Below, piece by piece: positions 1-9,021 of a stretch of 64,000 nt of DNA (position 1 is its first letter; each line of letters opens with the position of its first letter). A model generated the notes under the pieces. The model saw only the letters and a program-made list of their open reading frames with translations. It had not been told where the DNA came from and did no database searches. A program made the position numbers and the translations under genes. Origin of the DNA: a bacterium (lineage in GTDB: Bacteria > Hinthialibacterota > Hinthialibacteria > H5-UNCL2); the NCBI GenBank assembly GCA_015075175.1, contig JABTUV010000008.1:126329-190328 (forward strand). Reading direction: 5' to 3'.

Positions 1-821
1 TGGCCGGTGTCGCGCTTGGCCAGCTCCTCCTTGATGGCCTCCAGGAGATCGTCGGCCTCGTCCTCCTTCAGGTCGAGGTCGCTGTCGCGGGTGACCCGGA
101 AGGGAAAGCAGCCCATCGGCTTCATGCCGGGAAAGAGCTTGTCGATGAAGTTGCTGATGAGGTCTTCCAGGCAGACGAAGTGGCGCTCACCGGGCCGGCC
201 CGCCACGGGCACGAGCCGCGACAACATGCGCGGCGTCTGCACGACCGCGAAGCGGTCCGGCTGGTCGCCACGCCCGCCGGAGCGAAGCAGGATGGCCAGG
301 TTCAGGCTCTTGTTGATGAGATGGGGGAAGGGATGGCCGGGATCCACCGCCAGCGGCGTCAGGATGGGCAGGATGTTGGCGCAGAAGTGGTCCAGGAGGG
401 CCTTGCGCTGCACGCGCGTAAGATCCTCGACCTGGCGGATGCGGATGCCCAGCGCCTCCAGCCCCAACAGCACTTCCTCGCGCAGGCAGCGATACTGCTC
501 GGCCACCATGTCGTGGGTGATTCTGGCGATGCGGGCCAGCGTCTCCTCGGGCGACAGCCCGTCGGGGCCGCGTTCGCACACCCCCGCGCGCACCAACTGC
601 TTGAGCCCGGCCACCCGCACCATGAAATACTCGTCCAGGTTGGAACTGACAATGGCGAGGAACTTGAGGCGTTCGACCAAGGGGACTTCGGGGTCCAGCG
701 CCTCCTCCAGCACGCGCCCGTTGAACGCCAGCCAGGAGATTTCACGGTTGAAGAAGTTCTCGTGCTTCTTCAGCTCTTTTTTCTTGAGCTTGGGTCTTCC
801 CGGCTTCGACTTTACCGCCAT
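1..821 (-). CDS. ppk1: Polyphosphate kinase 1, N-terminal part (cut by window start)
   Basis: Reading the minus strand from an ATG at 821 gives an uninterrupted frame to the window edge (273 codons, no stop), so the C-terminal catalytic half lies outside. The product begins MAVKSKPGRPKLKKKELKKH, then shows the PPK N-domain segments FFNREISWLAFNGRVLEEA, FLAIVSSNLDEYFMVRVAGL and the head-domain stretch ILPILTPLAVDPGHPFPHL. These are hallmark segments of PPK1, which makes polyphosphate reversibly from ATP. The basic N-terminal extension is common in this family. The phospho-histidine region is not in view. It is transcribed away from the rest of the window, and its upstream region holds only repeats. 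Confidence 0.93.
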   Translation of the reverse strand, partial: MAVKSKPGRPKLKKKELKKHENFFNREISWLAFNGRVLEEALDPEVPLVERLKFLAIVSSNLDEYFMVRVAGLKQLVRAGVCERGPDGLSPEETLARIARITHDMVAEQYRCLREEVLLGLEALGIRIRQVEDLTRVQRKALLDHFCANILPILTPLAVDPGHPFPHLINKSLNLAILLRSGGRGDQPDRFAVVQTPRMLSRLVPVAGRPGERHFVCLEDLISNFIDKLFPGMKPMGCFPFRVTRDSDLDLKEDEADDLLEAIKEELAKRDTG

Positions 822-960
822 GACTTGGATGTCCGAGCCTCGTCTCTCTGCGCCGCCGATCTCCTGGCACGGGGCAGGATAGCATGAGCCGGCGGGCGGG
901 GAAAGTCTTTCGCGGAACGGCGCCTGCGTTGGTACGCTCCCTCCACCGGCGTTTGCGCCG

Positions 961-1036
961 ACCTCTCCCTCAAGAGGTTAGTCCCCTCCCTTGGGGAGAG
1001 GGTTAGTGAGGGCGCGGGGCGCGGGGCGCGGGGCGC
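961..1036. repeat. Intergenic palindromic and GC-rich simple repeat
   Basis: A hairpin-forming stretch (CTCCCT...GGGGAGAGGG, followed by TTAGTGAGGGCG) runs into four direct copies of GCGGGGC-type units. It lies between the divergent ppk1 and nicotinamidase genes. A related CTCACC...GAGAGG type sequence recurs at about 3385-3600. Confidence 0.6.
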
Positions 1037-1092
1037 ATTGACACGCCCGACGTCCCCGTCTAGGATGAGACCATCGTCACCGGGAGACGCGC

Positions 1093-1720
1093 ATGAAAGT
1101 CAGCTTCCAGTCTTTGCCGATGCCCTCATCGTGTCGACGTACAGAACGACTTCTGCCCGGCGGCGCGCTGCCCGTCCCTCACGGAGACGACATCATCCCC
1201 AAGATCAACCAACTCTTCCCTGTTCGCGGTCGTGGTTGAACCAGGGACTGGCATCCCGCCGACCACCAATCATTCGCATCCGCGCATCCGGGACGGAGCC
1301 TTTTCCACCATCGAGCCTGGCAGGTCGCAGGCAGACGCTGTGGCCGGACCATTGCGTGCAGGGACACCTGGCGCGGCATTTCATCCCGCCCTCAACCAGG
1401 TCTCCTTCCGACTGATCGTGCGCAAGGGGACCGATCCCAGATCGACTCCTATTCGGCGTTCTGGCTGACAACGACAAGAAGAAGCGCACGGGGCTTCTGG
1501 GGGCGCTGCGCGAGCAGCGCCGCGTATTTTACCGGCCTGGCGACCGACTTCTGCGTCTATTACACCGCCATGGACGCGCGCGAAGCGGGTCTGAAGTCGT
1601 CCTCCTGCACGACGCTTGCCGCCCGCATCGACCTGGGAGGCTCGCTGGAGGCGGCTCGTCGCCTGCAGGGTCAGGGGTGCTCGTCGCCATCTCGCTGATC
1701 TGGCGTGACTGCCCGCACTG
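1093..1720 (+). pseudogene. pncA: Nicotinamidase, multiply frameshifted
   Basis: Conceptual translation that shifts between all three frames recovers a nicotinamidase/isochorismatase-fold protein. Recognisable pieces are VQNDFCPGGALPVPHGD (catalytic Asp and start motif), TRDWHPADHQSFAS (metal-binding D-x-H-x-x-x-H), WPDHCVQGTPGAAFHP, VRKGTDPEIDSYSAF-like text, and TGLATDFCVYYTAMDAREAG, which contains the catalytic Cys. The enzyme would hydrolyse nicotinamide to nicotinate for NAD salvage. The next gene is nicotinate phosphoribosyltransferase, the next step in the same pathway. At least six one-base shifts occur in about 630 bases. Individual shifts look like missing bases in short runs, so this may be poor consensus rather than decay. 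The start at 1093 is the first plausible ATG, and the end is approximate. Confidence 0.72.
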
Positions 1721-1766
1721 CTGGCATCCTGCCGGCGCGGGGGCGGTCCGCAGAGGGCGGAGGAGA

Positions 1767-1940
1767 GAGCAAGAGCAAGAGGGCAAGGTAGAGCAAGGTA
1801 AGAGCAGAGTAAGAGTAAGAGCAAAGTAAGAGCAGAGTAAGAGCAAGAGTAAGAGCAAGAGTAAGAGCAAGAGTAAGAGCAGAGGTAAGAGTGGAGGCAA
1901 GATTAAGATTAAGATTAAGATTAAGAACAAGAACAAAGAA
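1767..1940 (+). repeat. AAGAGC/AAGAGT/AAGATT hexamer tract
   Basis: About 29 purine-rich hexamer-like units (GTAAGA, GCAAGA, then ATTAAG at the 3' end) form an almost C-free plus strand. The tract stops 22 bases before the pncB start. The same type occurs at 6447-6544 (opposite orientation) and 36793-36937 (directly before fliR). Confidence 0.9.
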
Positions 1941-1961
1941 ACGGATACGAGTGAGGATAAT

Positions 1962-3365
1962 ATGAATCGTCTGATGGGGCCTTGCCTGTTGTGGACGGAC
2001 TTCTACGAGCTGACCATGATGGAGGCTTCTTTCGCAGCGGCGTGGCGGAACGACGCGCCGTGTTCGACCTCTTCTTCTGGCGGATTCCGCACGACGGGGC
2101 TACGCGGTGGTCGCGGGCCCGCAGGACGCGCTATGGTTCCTCCTCGATCCACTCTGAGCCGGACGAACTCGAGTACCTCTCCGAGCTGGGGCTGTTTCAC
2201 CTGAGCCTTGTCGACCGCCTGGCGGATTCTCGCTCCACCGGCGACGTTTACGCCCTGCCCGAGGGGACGCCCGCTTCGCTTTACGAGTCGCTCTTGCGGC
2301 TGGAGGGGACGTCCTGAGGCGCACTGGTGAAGCGCGCTGCTGAACCTCATCAACTTCTCCACGCTCATCGCCAGCAAGCCGCGCGGGTAGTGCAGGAGGC
2401 GGGTTACGACAAGGTCGTCGATGTTCCCCGCGGCGCGCGCAGGGACCGGACGGCAGTTTCGGCCACGCGCGCCGCCTACATCGGCGGAGTTGGTGGCGAC
2501 TTCAACACCTTCTGCGGGCGCGCGCCTCAACATCCCCGTGCGTGGGACCCACGCCCACCCTGTGATGGCCTTCCTCGACGAACTCTCCGCCTTCCGCGCC
2601 TATGCCGAAAGCCATCCTGATACCGCATTCTCCTCGTGGATGTTACCTACGACACGCTGGGCAGCGGCGCCCAACGCCATCACCGTGGGCCGTGAGTTGC
2701 GCGCGAGGGGCATGACCTCTACGGCATTCGTCTGGACAGCGGTGACCTGGCCATCTCTCCATCGAGGCGCGGCGCATGTTGACGCGGCCGGTTTCACCTC
2801 CACCTGCATCGTCGCCTCGGCGATCTGGACGAGTGGATCATCCACGATCTCTTGTCGCAAGGCGCGCGCATCGACGTGTGGGGCGTAGGCACGCGGCTGG
2901 TCACCGGCGGCCACGATTCCGCCCTGGGCGGCGTTATAAACTGGCTGCCGTCGAGCGCAACGGACACCTGCTGCTGGCCATGAAGGCTCAGCGACAATCC
3001 CGCCATGAGACGCTGCCCGCTGGCAAGAAGCAGGTCTGGCGCCTCTTCGACGGAACGGGACCATGATGGCGACGGATCGTACTGGCTGACGAGGAGTTGT
3101 CAGAGCGCGACGGCTGCGTGCTGGGCTACAACCTGCATCATGAATATCAGCGCAAGGACTACGCGTACGCGACCGCGCGCCCGCTGCTGGAAAGAGTGAT
3201 GGAACGGGGCGCGTACTCGTCCTGCTGCGTCCGCCTGCAGGTCCGCAAGGAGGCCCGCCGTGCGCTGGAGAGCCTGCATCCACCTCGCGCCGCCTGCTCA
3301 ATCCGCACGTCTACAAGGTGGCATCACTGAGCTGCTGCCTCCTGCGCCGCCAGCCGCGCAACTCG
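1962..3365 (+). pseudogene. pncB: Nicotinate phosphoribosyltransferase, multiply frameshifted
   Basis: Starts at ATG 1962 with MNRLMGPCLLWTDFYELTMM, the typical NAPRTase N-terminus. It then shifts frame about every 100-150 bases. Conserved pieces across frames include ALYALPEGTP-type text (GDVYALPEGTP), NLINFSTLIASKAAR, RAAYIGGV.ATSNT, the RGTHAHAWVM-type segment (GTHAHPVMAFLDEL here), LDSGDLA.LSIEARRMLDAAGF, GVGTRLVTGGHDSALGGVYKL and the C-terminal RVLVLL-like region. The enzyme would convert nicotinate and PRPP to nicotinate mononucleotide. Several shifts are explained by one missing base in a run (for example near 2095, GACGGGG for GACGGGGG). It may be an intact gene with a poor consensus or a recent pseudogene. 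The 3' end is approximate. Confidence 0.8.
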
Positions 3366-3384
3366 TTATGGTTCCGTATTTTGA

Positions 3385-3600
3385 GCGTTCTTCACCCTCC
3401 GAGGGAGGCGCTCTTCACCTTCCCTGAAGGGGCGTTCTTCACCTCTCCTGAGAGAGGTCGTCGCCGTCTGCGGCGACCGGGTGAGGGGAAGCCGCGAGAA
3501 TGCGACGTGGCGGTCGCGTTCCCGGAGCACAAACTTCAGTTTGCCTCCAGACACCGCTCACGAGGTTTCGCCTCACCCGGAGAGGGTGACAGGCCATTTC
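3385..3600. repeat. Mixed intergenic palindromes including a partial ACTTCAGTTTGC element
   Basis: The stretch holds nested inverted repeats of the type CACCCTCCGAGGGAGG, CTTCCCTGAAGGGG, CTCTCCTGAGAGAGG and CGCCGTCTGCGGCG. A fragment of the AAACTTCAGTTTGC family follows at about 3529-3550. I see no gene between pncB and the glycosyltransferase. Confidence 0.6.
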
Positions 3601-3630
3601 AGCTCCAAAGGCGGTCTGGGCGCGACCGGC

Positions 3631-3725
3631 CCGTCCTCTCGATACGCGGGCCGAAGCAACAGCTCGCGTTGATGCACGCAGCTCGTCGGGCCGCTACTCG
3701 AGGACTCGGTACTTTTTTCTTTCGC
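3631..3725 (+). repeat. CTCGATA...CTACTCGAGGAC hairpin element with T-rich tail (copy 1)
   Basis: Imperfect inverted repeat with arms GTCCTCTCGATACGCGGGCC and GGCCGCTACTCGAGGAC, followed by CTCGGTACTTTTTTCTTTCG. The hairpin plus T-run resembles a Rho-independent terminator. Similar copies with the same T-rich tail lie at 35363-35460 and 44163-44256, and an inverted group lies at 56720-56826. Confidence 0.8.
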
Positions 3726-3826
3726 AACCCTGTCCATGCCCGTTTTCGGAACAGGCCGAAGCCTGTACTCGGTTTCCTCTTGCGGCGTACAACCTTCGAT
3801 TTGCATCCGCGTGGAGGGGCCGCCTC

Positions 3827-5436
3827 GTGAGTTTCGTCCGTCCCTCGACTCCCATCCGCCGCGCCCTCCTCGCTGGCCGCGTTGCTCTTGTGGGTTGCTC
3901 GTAAGGGCTTTGGGATCTCTGGGGGCGGACGAGGGCCGCTACGTCCAGGTCGCGCGCGAACTCCTGGAGTCCCGCAATCCCTTCCATCTCACCGTGCACG
4001 GCCAACCCTACGACGAGAAACCGCCGCTGGCCTTCGCCATGTTCGCCGCCATGCTGGGGCTTTGCGGGGGCGAAGTATCGCCCTGGGCGGTGCGCTTGCC
4101 GTCGGTACTCTTTGCCTGGATGACGGTCCTTCTCACGTGGGACCTGGGGCGGCGGCGCCTCTCGCCGCGAGCCGGGCTGTGGGCGGGATGGGTGCTGGCG
4201 ACCGCGCCGCTGTTTTTGACCCAGGCGCCGACCGCGCGGTTGGACATGCTCTACGCGGGTTGGACTCTGCTGGCCTTCTGGGCCTGGCTGGCGCGCGACC
4301 CGGCACGACCCCTGCCCGTGCGCCGCGCCGCGCTCTTCTGGCTGGCTCTCCTGGGCGCCTTCTTCACCAAGGGGCCGGTCGCCCTCCTCATCGTCCTTGC
4401 GACCGTCGTTTTCGCCGCCTGGCGCGAGCGACGCCTCGATCGCGCGCGCGAACTGCGCCCGCTCACGGGCTTCTTCACGCTGATCGCCGCCATCGCCGCC
4501 TGGCTCTGGCTGCAGCGCGTTTGGCAGGGGGAAGCTTTCGTCGAGCATCAACTGGAAGAGCAGACCCTCGACCGTCTGCTTCACGGCAACCACGAGGAGG
4601 CCTTCTACTACTATTTTCCGCGGTTGCTTTTCGACATCTTCTTCCCCTGGTCGCTCTTTCTCCTGGCGGGCTTATGGACGTGGTGGAAGCGGCGGGACCT
4701 GCGCACTCCCATTCTGTCCCTCCTGCTCTTCTGGGGCCTGGCGCCGCTCGCGTTGTTCACGCTTGCGGCGGACAAGCGGCAGATGTACCTCCTGCCGCAG
4801 TTGCCCGCGCTGGCGCTCGTGGTCGGCTGGTATCTGGACGCGGTCTTTCTGGATAAGGCGCTGCATCCGCTGGCCGACAGGTTGCTGGGATGGGGGCTGG
4901 CCGCGCTGGCGGTCGCGGGGGCCGTCGCCTATCCGTTTCTGGATACGAGTTTTCCCGGACGGGAGACGTGGTCGGACGTAGTCGTCTTTTACGCGGGGAT
5001 GGCGGCGTTGGCGGGAGCTGGAATGGTTTCCGTCCGGCGCGCGACCGGCGGGGCGGAGTTTGCGCGGCGACTGCTGGCGACCATGCTCGTCTTGGGGATG
5101 TTGAACCACTTGTGGGTCAACCCGATGCTGAATCCGCGCCGCGGCAGCCGGCAGTTCTCGCGCCAAATCGAGACGCTGCTCTCCGAGCACAACCTGCCCA
5201 TGCGCGTGGGTGGGATCGACAACGGCGCCAAGCCGGAATACCACGTGCATGGCCGCTACCGGGTAGTTCCCGTGCTGGACAGGCCGGAGGCGCTGGAGGG
5301 CGCGCCCGAGGTGCTGGTGTTGCGCGAGAAGACTTGGCAGGCGCTGGAGGCGGCCGCCCGCGCGCGCGGTTACCGCCCCGCCTGGCGCGCTACCGTCTCC
5401 TCCGACCCGCTGGTCGTCGCCGTGCGCGCGCACTGA
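3827..5436 (+). CDS. ArnT/PMT-like membrane glycosyltransferase (GT83-type), one N-terminal frameshift
   Basis: From about 3905 to the stop at 5436 the frame encodes a polytopic membrane protein. Its N-terminal catalytic signature is ADEGRYVQVARELL...HGQPYDEKPPLAF, matching the DEGRY...EKPPL region of ArnT/PMT_2 lipid-linked glycosyltransferases that act in the periplasm. About ten hydrophobic segments follow. A soluble C-terminal part of about 120 residues (from about 5140) ends with VLREKTWQALEAAARARG. The best start is GTG 3827, with GGAGGGG eight bases upstream. It encodes a signal-anchor-like VSFVRPSTPIRRALLAG and must shift by one base near 3900 to join the main frame. An uninterrupted frame also runs back to ATG 3736, but its N-terminus does not look membrane-like. 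The acceptor is unknown (lipid A, glycan or protein). Confidence 0.82.
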
Positions 5437-5630
5437 ATGTCCTCAAGGTGGAGCTGCTGGTCCGCGGCGGTGCATGAGCGTGGGGAAACCACCTGCAACT
5501 CGACGCGCAACCGTCCGTGCGCCTGCACCCAAAACGTCTATCCAGGACCCTTGCAGGATGGTAAAACACATCGGGTCGTTTTCCGTCGAGCACTTGTCGT
5601 GATGCTGGGCAAGACAGGCTGGTTGTTCAA

Positions 5631-6440
5631 GTGGGCGTCTCCATCCTGAACCGCGCCGGCGACCGGCTTCTGGCAGGGCTCCGCCGCGTGTCCGCGTCGC
5701 CGTGCGCCTGCATCATAACGTTGCTCGTCGTGAGCGGCGCCCTCGCCGTTCCCCTGTGCCTGGCCCTCCTCACCCGCATGCAGGGCGTGCTGCTCTTTGG
5801 AGTGCTTGGCGTCCTGATTGTCTACGCTGAGTGGATCGATGGGCGGGCAAGGAACCGGCGGCGCATGTTCTTGCGGGCCGCCTGGCAAGGCGTCGTCCCC
5901 GCGGGGGGAACGCTGGCCGCGGTGGCGCTGGCCTGGATTCAGCTCGGGTACCTGGACAGCAACGGGGGCGCCTTCATGTACACCCAGCTGGCCGACCCCG
6001 CGGCGTTGTTGCCGGCGGCGACGGGCGGTGCGGTTGACGCCACACCCGAGGTGGGCGTCCCAGCCGACGTCGCCGCCGCCATCGAAAACTACAAGAGGGC
6101 CATCGAGCTCCATCCCGACTTTCCCACCGCCTATCGCATGTTGGGTTACGCCTACTTTCAGACCAACCAGTTGGATGCGGCCATCGCGGCCTACGAGAAG
6201 GCGGTGGAGCTGTCGCCCGATTACGTGGACGCGCACAACGGGTTGGCCATGCTGTATTTTCAGAGCGGCCAGTTGGACAAGGCGGCGGCGCAGCAGGAGA
6301 AGGTGAAGGCGCTGGGGGCAGGAGCTTCCGGGCATAGCGTGGAGGGTATGCTCCCTCCGGGCCATCCGCCGATGGGCGCAACCCCCGGCGCGACGGAAAG
6401 ACGTTCGGAATTGCCCGAGGGCCATCCCCCTATCCGGTAG
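5631..6440 (+). CDS. Membrane-anchored TPR protein
   Basis: This 269-residue protein starts at GTG 5631. It has two or three hydrophobic segments (residues about 28-50, 52-66 and 86-103). Two to three tetratricopeptide repeats follow (about residues 140-215), with typical text such as AIENYKRAIELHPDFPTAYRMLGYAYFQTNQLDAAI and AIAAYEKAVELSPDYVDAHNGLAMLYF. The C-terminal tail is rich in Pro/Gly/His and has the repeated phrase PPGHPPMG / PEGHPPIR. TPRs mediate protein contacts and no enzymatic function is visible. It lies about 195 bases after the glycosyltransferase; that gap holds no convincing gene. It may serve in envelope glycoconjugate assembly, but that is guesswork. A hexamer repeat begins immediately after its stop. 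Confidence 0.72.
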   Translation: MGVSILNRAGDRLLAGLRRVSASPCACIITLLVVSGALAVPLCLALLTRMQGVLLFGVLGVLIVYAEWIDGRARNRRRMFLRAAWQGVVPAGGTLAAVALAWIQLGYLDSNGGAFMYTQLADPAALLPAATGGAVDATPEVGVPADVAAAIENYKRAIELHPDFPTAYRMLGYAYFQTNQLDAAIAAYEKAVELSPDYVDAHNGLAMLYFQSGQLDKAAAQQEKVKALGAGASGHSVEGMLPPGHPPMGATPGATERRSELPEGHPPIR

Positions 6441-6446
6441 TCTTTT

Positions 6447-6544
6447 GTCTTAATCTTAATCTTGCTCTTAATCTTGCTTTTGCTCTTGCTCTTAGTCTTG
6501 CTTTTGCTCTTGCTCTTGCTCTTAGTCTTGCTCTTGCTCTTACT
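6447..6544 (-). repeat. Hexamer tract (CTTAAT/CTTGCT/CTTAGT), reverse orientation
   Basis: A pyrimidine-rich run of TTAATC, TTGCTC and TTAGTC units starts seven bases after the TPR gene stop. It is the reverse complement of the tracts at 1767-1940 and 36793-36937. A short piece recurs at about 6707-6725. Confidence 0.88.
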
Positions 6545-6545
6545 A

Positions 6546-6705
6546 CGGCGGCCAGGGAATACCTGGCTTGGGAAGTCGGGCGCAGGCGCAGCACCCCTCG
6601 ATGTGGCCTTCGGCCTATCCTCGGTACGGCCTCTGGCCTACTCGACAAGGCTCAAGCAAGGCGCGGAACCACGGCGTCTCGATGCCAGGTAAAGCGTGGC
6701 CGACG
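6546..6705 (+). repeat. GCCAGG(N)AATACCTGGC element, 'filled' copy
   Basis: Starts with GCGGCCAGGGAATACCTGGC (a palindrome) and continues to GCGCAGCAC. About 75 bases of a CTCGAT...GGCC...CTACTCG insert follow, and the copy resumes with ACGGCGTCTCGATGCCAGGT and ends GTGGCCGACG. The copy at 43391-43490 has the same flanks without the insert. The insert matches the repeats inside fliK. Confidence 0.8.
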
Positions 6706-6785
6706 CAGCAATCTTAATCTTGCTCGTGTTGTCTGAGAGCACACGAGGGTGACTCGGGCATTCTTGCCCGAGTCATGGACGTAGC

Positions 6786-6960
6786 TGTCATTTCGACCGC
6801 CCCTAGCTGTCATTTCTGACCGCCCAGCCGAATCATTTCGACTGAAGGGAGAATCTTCTCCTGCGTACTCGAGCACGGTAGCAGCGGGTAGGATTTCTCC
6901 TTCTGGTCGAAATGACAACGGTTCGCTCAAAATGACAAGGCGCTCTGGTCGAAATGACGC
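6786..6960 (+). repeat. TGTCATTTCGACCG...CGGTCGAAATGACA inverted repeat family (degenerate copy)
   Basis: Contains several TGTCATTT(C)GACC left ends, an ATTTCGACTGAAGGGAG arm, a loop, the right arm GGATTTCTCC..CTGGTCGAAATGACA, and further partial GAAATGAC ends. Cleaner copies are at 15194-15352, 22939-23026, 29390-29600 and 45536-45625. The region 6961-7206 shows no gene I can support. Confidence 0.8.
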
Positions 6961-7206
6961 CTCAGACCTCCGCAACCGCGGCGACCGCTGGAGCAGTTCC
7001 ACGCGATTTGCAGCCGTGAATCATTACGGTTGCACCCCCGATTCGAGGGTAGAGCGAAATGAGGAAGGCCGCAGTAATGGTGGGTGAGGTGAAGGGGAGC
7101 GATTGGGATTCCCCCACAAAGGAGCCGGTGCGGGGACAGAGCACAGCGTTAAGGTATAGCAGCCCTTTTTCCCCGAGGTTACGCAGAGCGGTTTCTGTAC
7201 TCCCAA

Positions 7207-7735
7207 GTGAAGTTGGCCAATTTCATGGGGAAGAAAGGGCGGCTGCATTATGGCTCACCGATCGAGACCAACCTGTTTGATTTTCTGGATGAGCGCGAAT
7301 TGGGAGACCTGAATCGGTTGGTAGCATTGCTGGAATTGCTGCCGGCGGAGTCGTTGTTGGAGGCCATGGAAGCGGACCGGGAGTGTCATAAGTTCCGCTG
7401 CCCGGCCAAGACTTACGGTTGGAATGCCGAGGTTTCAGGAGTGCAACGCAGGTCTGTCGCAAGGGACGGACGGTGCGGGTACCCCGTGAAGGACGCCGGC
7501 GGACGCTGCCGCCGTTGCCGGTCGACTCGCCCGCGGGAACGGATTTACGGAGGACGGACCTCGGTGGAACGGGCGTTCGGACGCTTGAAGGCTGTTGGAT
7601 TGAAGAGTTGCCGGTGCGAAGTAAGGCCGGGGTCACCTTGCGGGCGACGATGGGTCTGTTGGTGTTGGTGGCACTCGCCGTTTGTCGGGTGCGCAGGGCA
7701 GACCCGGAACTTGGGGAAAATACGCGCCGCCTGAG
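7207..7735 (+). pseudogene. Transposase remnant (DDE family, C-terminal part recognisable)
   Basis: The frame from 7207 begins MKLANFMGKKGRLHYGSPIE. After a shift near 7410-7440 it yields KTYGWNAE..., then RERIYGGRTSVERAFGRLK, and in another frame GVTLRATMGLLVLVALAVCRV. The Y..RTSVERAFGRLK text and the following hydrophobic helix match the C-terminal catalytic-Glu region of IS1182/IS4-like DDE transposases. The catalytic Asp residues are not seen, and at least two frameshifts break it, so I regard it as a dead fragment. No terminal inverted repeats or target duplications could be defined by eye. Confidence 0.6.
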
Positions 7736-8014
7736 GGTACGGCCAGCGGGCGGCTTGAACCGCACCCGGGGCCGCACTCTGTCTACCTACCGAAACCCCA
7801 CGCTCAAACTTCATCTTCAGGCTGCTTCTATCCCTCCTGACCAGCCAGCAACCGCGATCTACACCCACCCGCCCTGCTCGGCGGCGCTGCCCGCCGCCCT
7901 CGCCGCTGCCGCCTCTTTCCTAAAACCGGATTTCCTCCACCCTCCTCAACCCCGCTCCAATTGACGCTCCCGACTCGCCCTGTTATGGTCTTCACCTCAA
8001 GGAGTGCGCCGTCC
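7736..8014. other. No recognisable feature
   Basis: The stretch between the transposase remnant and the prepilin-like gene has a C-rich plus strand (many CCCGCC/CACCC words). I see no convincing ORF, RNA or repeat apart from the AAGGAG ribosome-binding site at its end (7999-8004). Confidence 0.5.
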
Positions 8015-8444
8015 ATGACCTGCTCGACTCGCAAGGCCCTCACCTTCGTGGAGATTCTCCTCCTGGCCGCCATCGTCGTCCTGATTCTGGTCATGGCTGT
8101 CCCCAGCCACCGCAACGCCCGTCGCACCCGGCTGGGGACCGAGTGCAATGGCCGGTTGGACAAGATGTACAACGCCTTGGAGACGTACACGTTCAACACC
8201 AACGCCGGCGAGTTGGCGCCTTGGCCGGCTGCCGGCAAGGCCGCCGTGTTCAACCTCTACGGGCAGGGTATCAACCTGCATGACGGCTGCCCGGCCTGGA
8301 GAATACCGGCTGGGAGCGACCGTCACCGACGAGGCGGGCAACATCATCGTCCCCACGTGCAGCTTTGGAGACGGTCGACCGGACGGCCGCGGCGTCATTT
8401 ACCGCTACCGAGGCCTACATCCACGCGCGCTCGTTCCTGAATAA
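8015..8444 (+). CDS. Type IV prepilin/pseudopilin-like protein, one frameshift
   Basis: ATG 8015 is preceded by AAGGAG at a good distance. The product starts MTCSTRKALTFVEILLLAAI, a class III prepilin leader: a basic stretch, then A|LTFVE with the invariant Glu at position +5, followed by about 20 hydrophobic residues (to MAVPSHRNARR). A helical pilin spine follows (ECNGRLDKMYNALETYTFNTN). The frame shifts near 8305 into LGATVTDEAGNIIVPTCSFGDGRPDG, ending at 8444. Such proteins are processed by a prepilin peptidase and assemble in type IV pili or type II secretion pseudopili. The C-terminal part resembles general H-X9-DG-lacking PilE-like pilins. No partner pilus genes are visible nearby. Confidence 0.75.
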
Positions 8445-8584
8445 CCGCGTTCGCAACCCCAACCTCACCTACGCTGACTGACCCCGGTCGCTTCCCTGGA
8501 TACCCGCGACCATTGGCTCCTGCCAGACCCCTTGCGTAACACTATTCGCTCTAACATTTAGCGACATCTACTTCAAAAAAAGCA

Positions 8585-8613
8585 TTGACAAGCGCTATTT
8601 AAGGCTCTATATT
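8585..8613 (+). promoter_or_regulatory. Sigma-70-type promoter
   Basis: TTGACA at 8585-8590, a spacer of exactly 17 bases, then TATATT at 8608-8613, in a locally AT-rich stretch (8530-8640) that stands out from the GC-rich surroundings. It would transcribe toward the HTH gene at 8813 with a leader of about 190 bases. That leader contains an imperfect inverted repeat (CCTCCATGCG...CGCATTGGAGG, 8741-8772) that could be an operator or hairpin. I see no ORF in 8445-8812. Confidence 0.65.
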
Positions 8614-8812
8614 GCAGATGGTTATAGTTCTACCAGTCTATCCGCAACAAGTCCGGCGCAGCCGGTTACCTCACGTCGCGCGGCGCAGGCACTGCGCTTC
8701 ACGCGGGCCAGGCAGAATTTGCCGGGGAGGGTTTCTTTTACCTCCATGCGAGGTAAAATTACGCATTGGAGGCCGTTTTCACGGCGAGATTCTATCACGG
8801 GGAGCATCGCTT

Positions 8813-9001
8813 GTGGACGCTGGTCGCACCGTGTCCGCGGAGGAAGAGGTTTGGACCAGCCGGGAGGCGGCCCGGTTCCTCCAGATCAGCGGGCAAACGC
8901 TTCGCAAGGCGCTCAAGTTCCAGAACTTGCACCCGCACAAGCTGGGCCGCAGATACGTCCTTCTGCGCTAGGAAATCCCGGCGTGGTTGAAGAATCAATG
9001 A
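8813..9001 (+). pseudogene. Excisionase/MerR-type HTH DNA-binding protein with in-frame amber codon
   Basis: GTG 8813 is preceded by GGGGAG. The product, about 62 residues, reads VDAGRTVSAEEEVWTSREAARFL, then a helix-turn-helix with QISGQTLRKALKF and KLGRRYVLLR. A TAG at 8969-8971 follows directly. Beyond the TAG the same frame continues EIPAWLKNQ and stops at 9001. This is exactly the ending expected for HTH_17/excisionase-type domains (…R.R..EI.AWL). The amber codon sits where a Ser/Glu codon is usual, so it is either a point mutation, a base-call error (TCG/TAG) or a slightly short protein. The role is unknown. Confidence 0.6.
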
Positions 9002-9021
9002 ACATGCCCGGCGACTGGGAT

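Noticed and set aside
1529-1936. Leu-rich small protein on the minus strand
   Set aside because: Its leucine run is the translation of the hexamer repeat.
5437-5649. Small gene between the glycosyltransferase and the TPR protein
   Set aside because: 70 codons without motif, no ribosome site, and it overlaps the TPR gene start.
7000-7740. Intact insertion sequence
   Set aside because: Only a frameshifted C-terminal transposase part is recognisable and no terminal inverted repeats could be paired.
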